Assembly: GCA_023388965.1 (NCBI GenBank)
Contig: JAEWFF010000038.1
Coordinates: 1 to 37,660, forward strand
Origin: Pseudomonadota bacterium
Lineage (GTDB): Bacteria; Pseudomonadota; Alphaproteobacteria; Rhizobiales; Methylopilaceae
Reading direction: 5' to 3'
DNA length: 37,660 bases
The translations under genes were made by a program, and so were the position numbers. The notes below the pieces were generated by a model that had not been told where the DNA came from, made no database searches, and saw nothing but the letters and a program-made list of their open reading frames with translations. Shown in pieces: positions 15,318 to 22,406 of this stretch. Position 1 is the first letter of the stretch; the number at the start of each line of letters is the position of its first letter.

Positions 15318-16301
15318 ATGCCCCAGTTCGCCGCGCGGACGCCGCAGCAATCCCAGTTCTGGGGGCGTGGGCGTATCTACGATTCGATCACGGAGACGAT
15401 CGGCAACACGCCGCTTGTTCGTCTTAACCGCATCGGCAAGGAGCGCGGGGTCAAGGCGAACCTTCTCGCCAAGCTCGAATTCTTCAATCCCATCTCCAGC
15501 GTCAAGGACCGTATCGGCGTCGCCATGATCGACGCGCTCGAAGAGGACGGCGCGCTGAAGCCGGGCGGCACCATCATCGAGCCGACCTCGGGCAATACCG
15601 GCATCGCTCTGGCCTTCGTCGCCGCGGCGCGCGGCTATCGCCTCGTTCTCGTCATGCCCGAAACCATGTCGATCGAGCGCCGCAAGATGCTCGCTCTGCT
15701 CGGCGCGGAGCTTGTCCTGACGGAAGGCCCCAAGGGCATGAAGGGCGCGGTCGCGAAAGCCGAGGAATTGCTGAAGGAAATCCCGGGATCGGTGATGCCG
15801 CAGCAGTTCCGCCATCTCGCCAATCCCGCCATCCACCGCGCGACGACCGCCGAGGAGATCTGGAACGACACCGAAGGCAAGGTCGATGCGGTCATTTCCG
15901 GCGTCGGCACCGGCGGCACGATCACCGGCGTCGGCACAGTGCTGAAGAAGAAAAATCCCGCCATCCGCATGGTCGCGGTCGAGCCGGAGGATTCGCCGGT
16001 CCTGTCCGGCGGCGCGCCCGGCCCGCACAAGATTCAGGGCATCGGCGCGGGCTTCGTGCCGGAAGTGCTCGACCGCTCGGTGATCGACGACGTCATTACC
16101 GTCGGCAATCAGACATCGTTCGACACCGCCCGCGCGGTGGCGCGTCTCGAAGGCATTCCGGTCGGCATTTCCTCGGGCGCCGCGGTGGCGGCCGCACTGG
16201 AATACGGCGCGCACGAGGATATGGCGGGCAAGAACATCGTCATCATCATTCCGAGCTTCGCCGAGCGCTATCTGTCGACGGCCCTGTTCGAGGGATTGTA
16301 G
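15318..16301 (+). CDS. cysK: Cysteine synthase A (O-acetylserine sulfhydrylase)
   Basis: PLP enzyme that makes cysteine from O-acetylserine and sulfide, 327 residues. The PLP lysine is in NPISSVKDRIG. The substrate loop is PTSGNTGIAL and the phosphate-binding loop GVGTGGTITGVG. The N-terminus contains the usual IGNTPLVRLNRI. A strong ribosome binding site (AGGAGG) precedes the ATG at 15318. The 103-bp gap after the Rrf2-type gene may hold its own promoter, but I cannot assign boxes with confidence. The isozyme (CysK or CysM) is not proven; the motif set favours CysK. Confidence 0.95.
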   Translation: MPQFAARTPQQSQFWGRGRIYDSITETIGNTPLVRLNRIGKERGVKANLLAKLEFFNPISSVKDRIGVAMIDALEEDGALKPGGTIIEPTSGNTGIALAFVAAARGYRLVLVMPETMSIERRKMLALLGAELVLTEGPKGMKGAVAKAEELLKEIPGSVMPQQFRHLANPAIHRATTAEEIWNDTEGKVDAVISGVGTGGTITGVGTVLKKKNPAIRMVAVEPEDSPVLSGGAPGPHKIQGIGAGFVPEVLDRSVIDDVITVGNQTSFDTARAVARLEGIPVGISSGAAVAAALEYGAHEDMAGKNIVIIIPSFAERYLSTALFEGL

Positions 16302-16349
16302 GGGCTTTCAGAGGCGTTCGACGGCCGCCGCCGAACTCCGCCGGTTTTT

Positions 16350-16382
16350 CCCTCCCTCCCCTGCTACGCGGAGGAGGGAGGG
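16350..16382. repeat. Intergenic C/G-rich hairpin after cysK
   Basis: A 10-bp stem CCCTCCCTCC / GGAGGGAGGG with a 13-nt loop lies in the 134-bp gap between cysK and the monooxygenase gene. No run of T follows it on the plus strand. It resembles the CCTCTCCC-type palindromes found elsewhere in the window, and may be a degenerate member or a weak terminator of cysK. Confidence 0.45.
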
Positions 16383-16435
16383 CGCTTCTTGCCGAGGGAA
16401 GACACTGCTCCATAATTGTACCGGCGGAGGCGCGG

Positions 16436-17654
16436 ATGGCAGGAGCGGTGAGTACCCGCGTCGTTGTCGTGGGCGGAGGCCCGGCCGGAATGATGGCGGG
16501 CTATCTGCTCGCGCGCGCCGGCGTGGATGTTCTCGTGCTCGAAAAGCACGCTGATTTCCTGCGCGATTTTCGCGGCGATACGATCCACCCGTCGACGCTC
16601 GAAGTTCTCGACGAACTCGGCTTGGTCGAGGATTTTCTGGAACTGCCGCACCAGAAGACGCGCCGGATCGGCGTGCAGATCAATGGCGAGACCTTTCCGT
16701 TCGCCGATCTGAGCGGCCTGAAATTCCCCTATATCGCTTTCGTGCCGCAATGGGACTTTCTGGATTTCATCGCCGACCGGGCGCGCGAACTCCCCGATTT
16801 CCGTCTCGAGATGGAGGCCGAGGCCACGGAGCTTGTCTTTACGGGCGATGCCGTCACGGGCGTTGTTGCGCAAACGGCGGCGGGCCCCCTGCGCGTGAGC
16901 GCCGACCTCGTCATCGCTGCCGACGGGCGGCGGTCGGCCATGCGCGACAGCGCCGGTCTGGAGCGGATCGAGATCGGCGCGCCGATCGATGTCCTGTGGC
17001 TGCGCCTGCCGCGCCGCCCGGGCGATCCGCCGGAAACGATGGGCGCGGTCGGCGGCGGCGCGCTGGTTGCGATGATCGCGCGCGGCGATTACTGGCAGTG
17101 CGGCTATGTCATCGCCAAGGGTGAAGGAGACCGCATCCGCAATGAGGGCGTGGAGAGCTTCCGCGCCCGCTTTGCCGAAGCCGCGCCGCTGTTCGCCGAT
17201 CGCATGGACACGATTGCGAGTATGGACGATGTGAAGCTTCTGTCCGTCAGCGTCGACCGTCTGAAGGAATGGACGCTGCCGGGCCTGCTCTGCATCGGGG
17301 ATGCGGCGCATGCGATGTCGCCGGTCGGCGGGATCGGCATCAACCTCGCCATTCAGGACGCGGTGGCGGCCGCGAACATTCTCGCGCACGATCTACGGAG
17401 GGGGCCGGTCCCGCGCGATCTGCTCCGCAAGGTGGAGGAGCGGCGTCTGTTTCCGACGCGCGTGACGCAGCGCCTTCAGGTATTGGCGCAGGAGCGTGCT
17501 GCGGCCGATCCTTGCCGCGAAGGGACGCCGGATCGAGGCGCCGTTCGCATTGAGGCTGCTGCGCAGCATTCCGCTGCTGCAGCGCATTCCGGCCCGCGTC
17601 ATCGGCATCGGCGTCCGGCCCGAACATGTCCGGGAAGGTCTGTACGACGCCTGA
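16436..17654 (+). pseudogene. FAD-dependent monooxygenase (aromatic-ring hydroxylase type), frameshifted near the 3' end
   Basis: Flavoprotein of the UbiH/PHBH-like group. The N-terminal Rossmann motif is VVVVGGGPAGMMAGYLLARAG. DLVIAADGRRSAMR and the second FAD motif LLCIGDAAHAMSPVGGIGINL are intact, as is the catalytic half up to about residue 353. At 17492-17498 the frame changes. The in-frame reading becomes unrelated Arg/Pro-rich sequence that runs antisense into typA. A +1 shift gives a sensible tail of 52 residues (VLRPILAAKGRRIEAPFALR ... RPEHVREGLYDA) ending at TGA 17652-17654, for a normal total of about 405 residues. This is either a sequencing indel or a real mutation. If the latter, FAD binding may survive but the C-terminal helix region is lost. 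The substrate is unknown. Confidence 0.8.
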
Positions 17655-17666
17655 CGGGCCGGCTTT

Positions 17667-17690
17667 CCTCTCCCCGCGAACGGGGAGAGG
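17667..17690. terminator. Bidirectional hairpin between convergent monooxygenase and typA genes
   Basis: A perfect 10-bp stem CCTCTCCCCG / CGGGGAGAGG with a CGAA loop lies between convergent stops at 17654 and 17697. The symmetry suits both directions, although neither side has a strong T-run. The sequence belongs to the CCTCTCCC-GGGAGAGG palindrome family seen at 32826, 33007, 35440 and 35554. Confidence 0.55.
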
Positions 17691-17696
17691 TGAAGA

Positions 17697-19520
17697 TCAC
17701 ACCGCCTCTTTCATCTTCTCCGAACGCTTGCGGTCGTTCGGATCGAGATGGACCTTGCGCAGGCGGATCGATTTCGGCGTCACCTCGACGCGCTCGTCGT
17801 CCTGGATATAGGTCAGCGCGCGTTCGAGCGTCATGCGGATCGGCGGCGTCAGGCGCACCGCCTCGTCCTTGGAGGTCGTACGGATATTGGTGAGCTGCTT
17901 GCCCTTCAGCACGTTCACTTCGAGATCGTTGTCGCGCGTGTGCTCGCCGACGATCATGCCCTGATAGACCTTCCAGCCCGGCTCGATCATCATCGGGCCG
18001 CGGTCTTCCAGATTCCACAATGCGTACGCCACCGCTTCGCCGGGCGAATTGGCGATCAGCACGCCGTTGCGGCGGCCGGCGATCTCGCCCTTGTGCGGCT
18101 GATAGGCATGGAACAGGCGGTTCATGATCGCGGTGCCGCGCGTATCGGTCATCAGTTCGGACTGATAGCCGATCAGACCGCGCGTCGGTGCGTGGAAGAC
18201 GAGGCGCACACGGTTGCCGCCGGAGGGCTTCATCTCCAGCATTTCGGCGCGCCGCTCGCCCATTTTCTGCACGACGACGCCCGAATGCTCGTCGTCGACG
18301 TCGATCACGACTTCCTCGACCGGCTCCAGCGTCTGGCCGTTCTCGTCCTGCTGCAGCACGACTCGCGGGCGCGAGACCGCGACCTCGAAGCCTTCGCGGC
18401 GCATGGTCTCGATCAGTACGGACAATTGCAGTTCGCCGCGTCCGGACACGAAGAACGAATCCCTGTCGGCGGATTCCTCGATCTTGAGCGCGACATTGCC
18501 TTCCGCCTCGCGCAGGAGGCGGTCGCGGATGACGCGGCTCGTCACCTTGTCGCCCTCGGTGCCGGCGAGCGGCGAATCGTTGACGATGAAGCTCATCGTC
18601 ACGGTCGGCGGGTCGATGGGCTGCGCCTTGAGCGGCTCGGTGACGGAAAGATCGCAGAACGTATCGGCCACCGTGCCCTTCTGCAGGCCGGCAATGGCGA
18701 CGATGTCGCCGGCGACGCCCTCCTCGATCGGCTGGCGCTCGAGGCCGCGGAAGGCGAGGATTTTCGACACGCGGCCCTGTTCGACCACCGAGCCGTCCTG
18801 CGCCAGAACCTTGATGGTCTGGTTCGGCTTGACGGTGCCCGACGTGATGCGGCCGGTGATCATGCGGCCGAGGAAGGGGTTGGCTTCGAGCAGCGTGCCG
18901 ATCATGCGGAACTGGTCGTCGTCCGCGACCTTGGGCTCCGGAACATGTTCGAGCACGAGGTCGAGCAGCGGCGCCATGCCCTGATCGGACGGACCTTCGG
19001 GGGCCTTCGCCATCCAGCCCGAACGGCCCGAGCCGTACAGGATCGGGAAATCGAGCTGCTCGTCGGTGGCGTCGAGGGCTGCGAACAGGTCGAACACCTC
19101 GTTGACGACCTCGGTCGGGCGCGCATCGGCGCGGTCGACCTTGTTGATCGCGACGATCGGGCGAAGGCCGACCTTCAGCGCCTTGCCGACCACGAATTTG
19201 GTCTGCGGCATCGGGCCTTCGGCGGCATCCACGAGAACGATGGCGCCGTCGACCATATTGAGAATGCGTTCCACCTCGCCGCCGAAATCGGCGTGGCCGG
19301 GCGTATCGACGATATTGATGCGGACATCCTTCCAGACGATGGAGGTCGCCTTGGCGAGGATGGTGATGCCGCGTTCCTTCTCGATATCGCCGGAATCCAT
19401 CACGCGCTCGGCCACGCGCTGGTTCTCGCGATACGTGCCCGATTGCTTCAGGAGTTCATCGACAAGCGTGGTCTTGCCATGGTCGACGTGGGCGATGATC
19501 GCCACATTGCGAAGTTTCAT
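17697..19520 (-). CDS. typA: Translational GTPase TypA/BipA
   Basis: Ribosome-associated GTPase related to EF-G, involved in ribosome assembly and stress adaptation. The G motifs are complete: AHVDHGKTTL, switch GITI, DTPGHADFGGEV, NKVDR and SGRSGW. The C-terminal TypA-specific domain includes GIPTRG-like sequence in VFHAPTRGLIGYQSEL and NVLKGKQLTNIRTTSKDEAV. I start it at ATG 19520 (MKLRNVAIIAHVDHGK), giving 607 residues, the usual length. The frame continues 17 codons upstream, but those residues are outside the family and overlap a structured leader. It is convergent with the monooxygenase gene. Confidence 0.97.
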   Translation of the reverse strand: MKLRNVAIIAHVDHGKTTLVDELLKQSGTYRENQRVAERVMDSGDIEKERGITILAKATSIVWKDVRINIVDTPGHADFGGEVERILNMVDGAIVLVDAAEGPMPQTKFVVGKALKVGLRPIVAINKVDRADARPTEVVNEVFDLFAALDATDEQLDFPILYGSGRSGWMAKAPEGPSDQGMAPLLDLVLEHVPEPKVADDDQFRMIGTLLEANPFLGRMITGRITSGTVKPNQTIKVLAQDGSVVEQGRVSKILAFRGLERQPIEEGVAGDIVAIAGLQKGTVADTFCDLSVTEPLKAQPIDPPTVTMSFIVNDSPLAGTEGDKVTSRVIRDRLLREAEGNVALKIEESADRDSFFVSGRGELQLSVLIETMRREGFEVAVSRPRVVLQQDENGQTLEPVEEVVIDVDDEHSGVVVQKMGERRAEMLEMKPSGGNRVRLVFHAPTRGLIGYQSELMTDTRGTAIMNRLFHAYQPHKGEIAGRRNGVLIANSPGEAVAYALWNLEDRGPMMIEPGWKVYQGMIVGEHTRDNDLEVNVLKGKQLTNIRTTSKDEAVRLTPPIRMTLERALTYIQDDERVEVTPKSIRLRKVHLDPNDRKRSEKMKEAV

Positions 19521-19540
19521 GAAAATCGGATTCCAGAAAG

Positions 19541-19582
19541 GGCTGCCCGGCGCGGAAACGCGGACGTCCAAGAAGGGCAGCC
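19541..19582 (-). promoter_or_regulatory. Nested stem-loop in the typA leader
   Basis: The arms GGCTGCCC (19541-19548) and GGGCAGCC (19575-19582) are perfectly complementary. They enclose a second small stem, CGCG-GAAA-CGCG on the plus strand (19551-19562). The structure ends about 20 nt before the typA start, so it could affect ribosome access. No known riboswitch is recognised. Confidence 0.4.
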
Positions 19583-19654
19583 TGTGTTTGAGTTGGGCGC
19601 ACCCTACTCATCCTCCCTGAAAAATCAATGACAGGCGGCCCGGCCGGACGCGAA

Positions 19655-19680
19655 AAGGCGCGGCGTTGCGGCCGCGCCTT
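19655..19680 (-). terminator. Terminator after the Gly-rich secreted protein gene
   Basis: A 10-bp stem AAGGCGCGGC / GCCGCGCCTT with a 6-nt loop begins 20 bp after the stop at 19700. On the minus strand it ends in TTTTCG, so the T-tract is short. It separates the Gly-rich gene from typA. Confidence 0.65.
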
Positions 19681-19699
19681 CTCCTTTGGGGTAAGCATG

Positions 19700-20662
19700 T
19701 TACTGCATGCACTTCATCACGGTGAGGCCGTTATAGAACGCGGGCCTGGCCAGAACGGCGCCGCATTGCACCGTTCCGGGTGCCGAGCCGGCATTGCGAG
19801 CGGCGCTCGAGGGTCCGGAAGCCCCCGGGCCGGTCGCCCCGCCGGGGCCGGCCTCATCGCCGCCACCCAGCGAGACCGAGACGGCCGCCGCATCGCCCAG
19901 CGCGGCATCGACATTGCCCGCGATCGGCGAACTGCTCAGAAGGCCGATATTGGCTTCCGCCGCCGGGGCCGTTGCGGCGGCCCGGCCGCTGCGCAGCGTG
20001 ACATCGGCATCGGCCACATTGCCGGCGGTTACATTGACCCGGTCGGTGTCGCCGGTGCCGAGGCGAGCCCGCGCCCGGGCGCTGTTGTCCAGAACATCGG
20101 CATCCGCGCGGACGAGCGAGCCATTGCCGGTGCCGCTGAGAAGGGCCGCATTCGCGTTCAGCAGCTTCTGCGCCCGCACCCGGATAGCAACATCGGGCGA
20201 GCGGGCCTGATTCTGCAGCGCGCGGATCTGGACGGCGGTGAGTGCGTTTTGCGCCGCGCCGCGCTTCGCCGTGGCCGCGCCGCCGACGGAGACCGTGTTC
20301 GGCCCGCCGACGCTTACCCCGATCCCGTTGCCAAGCGAGGCGCCGCTACGTCCACCCACCGCCGCGTTCGCCGAAATGCCGTCATCGCCGCCGATCGAGG
20401 CGCTGAAGCCAAGTCCGCCCCCGCGCGTTCCGCCGACCGAGGCGCTGATGCCGTCGCGCCCGCCGACCGACACGCCAACTCCGCCGCGTCCCTCGCCGCC
20501 GCTGCGGGATGAGCTGCTGGCGCTGCTCGCGCCCGAATCCGAGCCGCGGGAACCGCCGCCCCCACCTCCAAGACCCAACGCCTCGGCGGACGTGCCGAGC
20601 GCGAGCGAAAGCGCAAAAACGCCGGCGGTGGCGATGAATCCGTTTCCGTATTGCCGTTTCAT
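19700..20662 (-). CDS. Secreted Gly/Ala/Ser-rich protein with imperfect GxSxSxGG repeats
   Basis: 320 residues. Residues 1-28 look like a signal peptide (MKRQYGNGF, then a hydrophobic core, then TSAEALG). A poly-Gly/Ser stretch follows. Residues about 60-135 then hold imperfect repeats such as GVGVSVGG, GISASVGG, GFSASIGG and GIGVSVGG, which alternate Gly with small beta-prone residues and could form a beta-roll. The middle has a helical piece (LTAVQIRALQNQA). Repeat-like VNVTAGNVADADVTLRSG follows. The C-terminus ends with two cysteines (C300 and C318). GGAGGAAGAC precedes the ATG at 20662. I do not recognise a named family; an extracellular or surface role is inferred from the signal peptide. 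Confidence 0.82.
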   Translation of the reverse strand: MKRQYGNGFIATAGVFALSLALGTSAEALGLGGGGGGSRGSDSGASSASSSSRSGGEGRGGVGVSVGGRDGISASVGGTRGGGLGFSASIGGDDGISANAAVGGRSGASLGNGIGVSVGGPNTVSVGGAATAKRGAAQNALTAVQIRALQNQARSPDVAIRVRAQKLLNANAALLSGTGNGSLVRADADVLDNSARARARLGTGDTDRVNVTAGNVADADVTLRSGRAAATAPAAEANIGLLSSSPIAGNVDAALGDAAAVSVSLGGGDEAGPGGATGPGASGPSSAARNAGSAPGTVQCGAVLARPAFYNGLTVMKCMQ

Positions 20663-20873
20663 GTCTTCCTCCAGGCGGCCGGAAAGGCCTCTGCGGTCAA
20701 ACCGCGCGGCGGGGGCGGCGGTTGCTGACCTTTCCCGGAAGGGAAAACGGAGACTTGCGCAAAGGCCTAACGGCCGGTGAAGAGGGCACGCGGCATTCTA
20801 TGGATGCGGTGTATGTACCTTGGCACCAAAGCGGCGCTGCGGCGTTACCCACTGAGTACACCGGGGGAAATTC

Positions 20874-21050
20874 ATGCCGCTGCTGATCCTGCTTCTGCTT
20901 GCCGTCCTCGTTGCTCAGATCGGATTCTGGGATACGCTGCAGGCCATTTTCGGCGCGCTCGGCGTCATCATCCTGTTCTGGCTGATCGTGGTCGGGCTCA
21001 TGGCGGCCCTGTTCGCCTGGGGCTGGAGCCGGATCCGGCGCTATTTCTAG
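20874..21050 (+). CDS. Small membrane protein, 58 residues
   Basis: Translated by hand: MPLLILLLLAVLVAQIGF, then WDTLQAIF, then a second hydrophobic stretch (GVIILFWLIVVGLMAALF), ending WGWSRIRRYF. Two transmembrane helices and a basic tail are expected. GGGGGA lies 5 nt before the ATG. Its TAG at 21048-21050 lies inside CTAG, and the convergent DUF2244 gene uses the overlapping TAG on the other strand (21049-21047), so the two genes end inside each other. The strong ribosome binding site and coherent two-helix topology support a real gene, although no family name is recognised. Confidence 0.7.
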   Translation: MPLLILLLLAVLVAQIGFWDTLQAIFGALGVIILFWLIVVGLMAALFAWGWSRIRRYF

Positions 21051-21544
21051 GAAAAGCGAGGGCCGCTCTTTGCGAGGTTCAGCGCCGCCGAAAGGCTCTT
21101 CGCGAAATCGGCGCGCTCGACCGGCGCCAGAAAACCGCCGACATCGACAAGGCGCGACCGTTCGGCGATGGCGAGGCGCATCAGGCCGAATTCATCGTCC
21201 TCCTCGCGATGGAGCCGCACCCAGGCGGGATTGAACCGGAATTCGGATATCCGGCCCCAATGCGATGTCTTGCGCAGCGAAAGCTCGAACGGCGTCAGCG
21301 AAACTTCCTCGCGCGCCCGCGCCGTGTGGTAGCTCCATTTGAAGAACAGATAGAGCAGCAGGACATCGAGGCCGAAAAAGCCGACCACCGGCCATGCCCC
21401 CATCAGGAAGAAGGGCAGGCTGGCAAAAGCGCTGATGAGGCCGGCGGCGAACATCAGGCGGCGGAATCCGCGCGGCCCGAGCGAGCGGTGCGGCCACAGC
21501 ACGGCGCTGAAAATGGGCTGTTCTGCGGGGTGCGTCTCGGTCAT
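21047..21544 (-). CDS. DUF2244 domain-containing membrane protein
   Basis: 165 residues from ATG 21544 (MTETHPAEQPIFSAVLWPHRSL). Two transmembrane helices near the middle (LMFAAGLISAFASLPFFLMG and VVGFFGLDVLLLYLFFKW) are followed by a soluble domain with WVRLHREEDDEF and GGFLAPVERADFAKSL. That is the layout of the alphaproteobacterial DUF2244 family, whose function is unknown. It is divergent from nth with only 22 bp between start codons, and its 3' end overlaps the 58-residue gene. The frame stays open further upstream, but only antisense to nth. Confidence 0.9.
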   Translation of the reverse strand: MTETHPAEQPIFSAVLWPHRSLGPRGFRRLMFAAGLISAFASLPFFLMGAWPVVGFFGLDVLLLYLFFKWSYHTARAREEVSLTPFELSLRKTSHWGRISEFRFNPAWVRLHREEDDEFGLMRLAIAERSRLVDVGGFLAPVERADFAKSLSAALNLAKSGPRFS

Positions 21545-21566
21545 CTCTGTGCATATTAGGGCACCC

Positions 21567-22298
21567 ATGTCCGCCCGCCAAATCCCCCCGTCTGCAAAGA
21601 CCCGGCCCGCCCGCCGCAGGAAAAAGCTCTCTCGCGACGAGATCGAGGAGATTTTCCGCCGTTTCCAGAAGGCCAATCCCGAGCCGAAGGGCGAGCTCGA
21701 ATACACCAACGCGTTCACGCTGCTCGTCGCCGTCGTGCTGTCGGCGCAGGCGACCGATGTCGGCGTCAACAAGGCGACGCGCAAACTGTTCGCCGTGGCG
21801 GACACGCCGCAGAAAATGGCGGCGCTCGGGGTCGAGGGCGTGTCTGCCTACATCAAGACGATCGGGCTCTATAACGCCAAGGCGAAGAATGTCGTCGCTC
21901 TGTCCGAACTCCTGATCGAGCGCCATGGCGGCGAAGTGCCGAGGACGCGCGAGGAATTGCAGGCGCTGCCGGGCGTCGGCCGCAAGACCGCGAATGTCGT
22001 GCTCAACATCTTCTTCGGCGAGCCGACCATCGCCGTCGATACCCATCTCTTCCGGCTCGGCAACCGCATCCCCATCGCGCCGGGCAAGAACGTTCTGGAG
22101 GTCGAGCTTGCGCTGGCCAAGGTCGTGCCGGACTGGGCGCTGCTGCACGCCCATCACTGGCTGATCCTTCACGGGCGCTATGTCTGCAAGGCGCGTGTGC
22201 CCGAATGCTGGCGCTGCCTAATCGAGGATATCTGTCGTTACGAGCCAAAGACACCCGCGCCTGCGTCGAAGGGCAGGCTGGCGCCGCCGCGTATGTGA
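21567..22298 (+). CDS. nth: Endonuclease III (DNA glycosylase/AP lyase)
   Basis: Base-excision repair enzyme for oxidised pyrimidines, 243 residues. The helix-hairpin-helix is ALPGVGRKTANVVL with the catalytic Lys. The catalytic Asp is in AVDTHLFRLGNR. The C-terminal 4Fe-4S loop is intact with C-x6-C-x2-C-x5-C spacing (CKARVPECWRCLIEDIC). The N-terminus has a basic extension (KTRPARRRKKLSRDE). The start ATG 21567 lies 22 bp from the divergent DUF2244 gene, so the two promoters must overlap coding sequence. Its stop codon sits in one arm of the palindromic element at 22295-22406. Confidence 0.97.
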   Translation: MSARQIPPSAKTRPARRRKKLSRDEIEEIFRRFQKANPEPKGELEYTNAFTLLVAVVLSAQATDVGVNKATRKLFAVADTPQKMAALGVEGVSAYIKTIGLYNAKAKNVVALSELLIERHGGEVPRTREELQALPGVGRKTANVVLNIFFGEPTIAVDTHLFRLGNRIPIAPGKNVLEVELALAKVVPDWALLHAHHWLILHGRYVCKARVPECWRCLIEDICRYEPKTPAPASKGRLAPPRM

Positions 22299-22406
22299 AG
22301 CGCATGTCCCGGAAGCGGCAGAGCCGCTGTCCGGGACCCATAATCACAAATGTCGGGATGTAAGCCCTGCCGTCAGGGCGTATGGGTCCCGGGCTCGGCG
22401 CTTCAC
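22295..22406. repeat. Nested palindromic intergenic element between convergent nth and pabB
   Basis: The outer arms GTGAAGCGC (22295-22303) and GCGCTTCAC (22398-22406) carry the stop codons of both neighbouring genes (TGA 22296-22298, and TGA on the minus strand at 22405-22403). The inner arms are CCGGGACCCATA (22331-22342) and TATGGGTCCCGG (22381-22392), and GCCCTG-CCGT-CAGGGC forms a third stem. It shares CCGGGACCCA with the element at 26007-26120, so the two are probably one family. It could also act as a bidirectional terminator. Confidence 0.75.

Noticed and set aside
17655..17893. Continuation of the monooxygenase frame into typA
   Set aside because: The sequence is Arg/Pro/Ser-rich and antisense to conserved typA codons; the +1 frame gives the natural end.
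20238..20780. Ser/Pro/Ala-rich plus-strand frame over the Gly-rich gene
   Set aside because: Shadow frame of the minus-strand repeats; no ribosome binding site or signal peptide.
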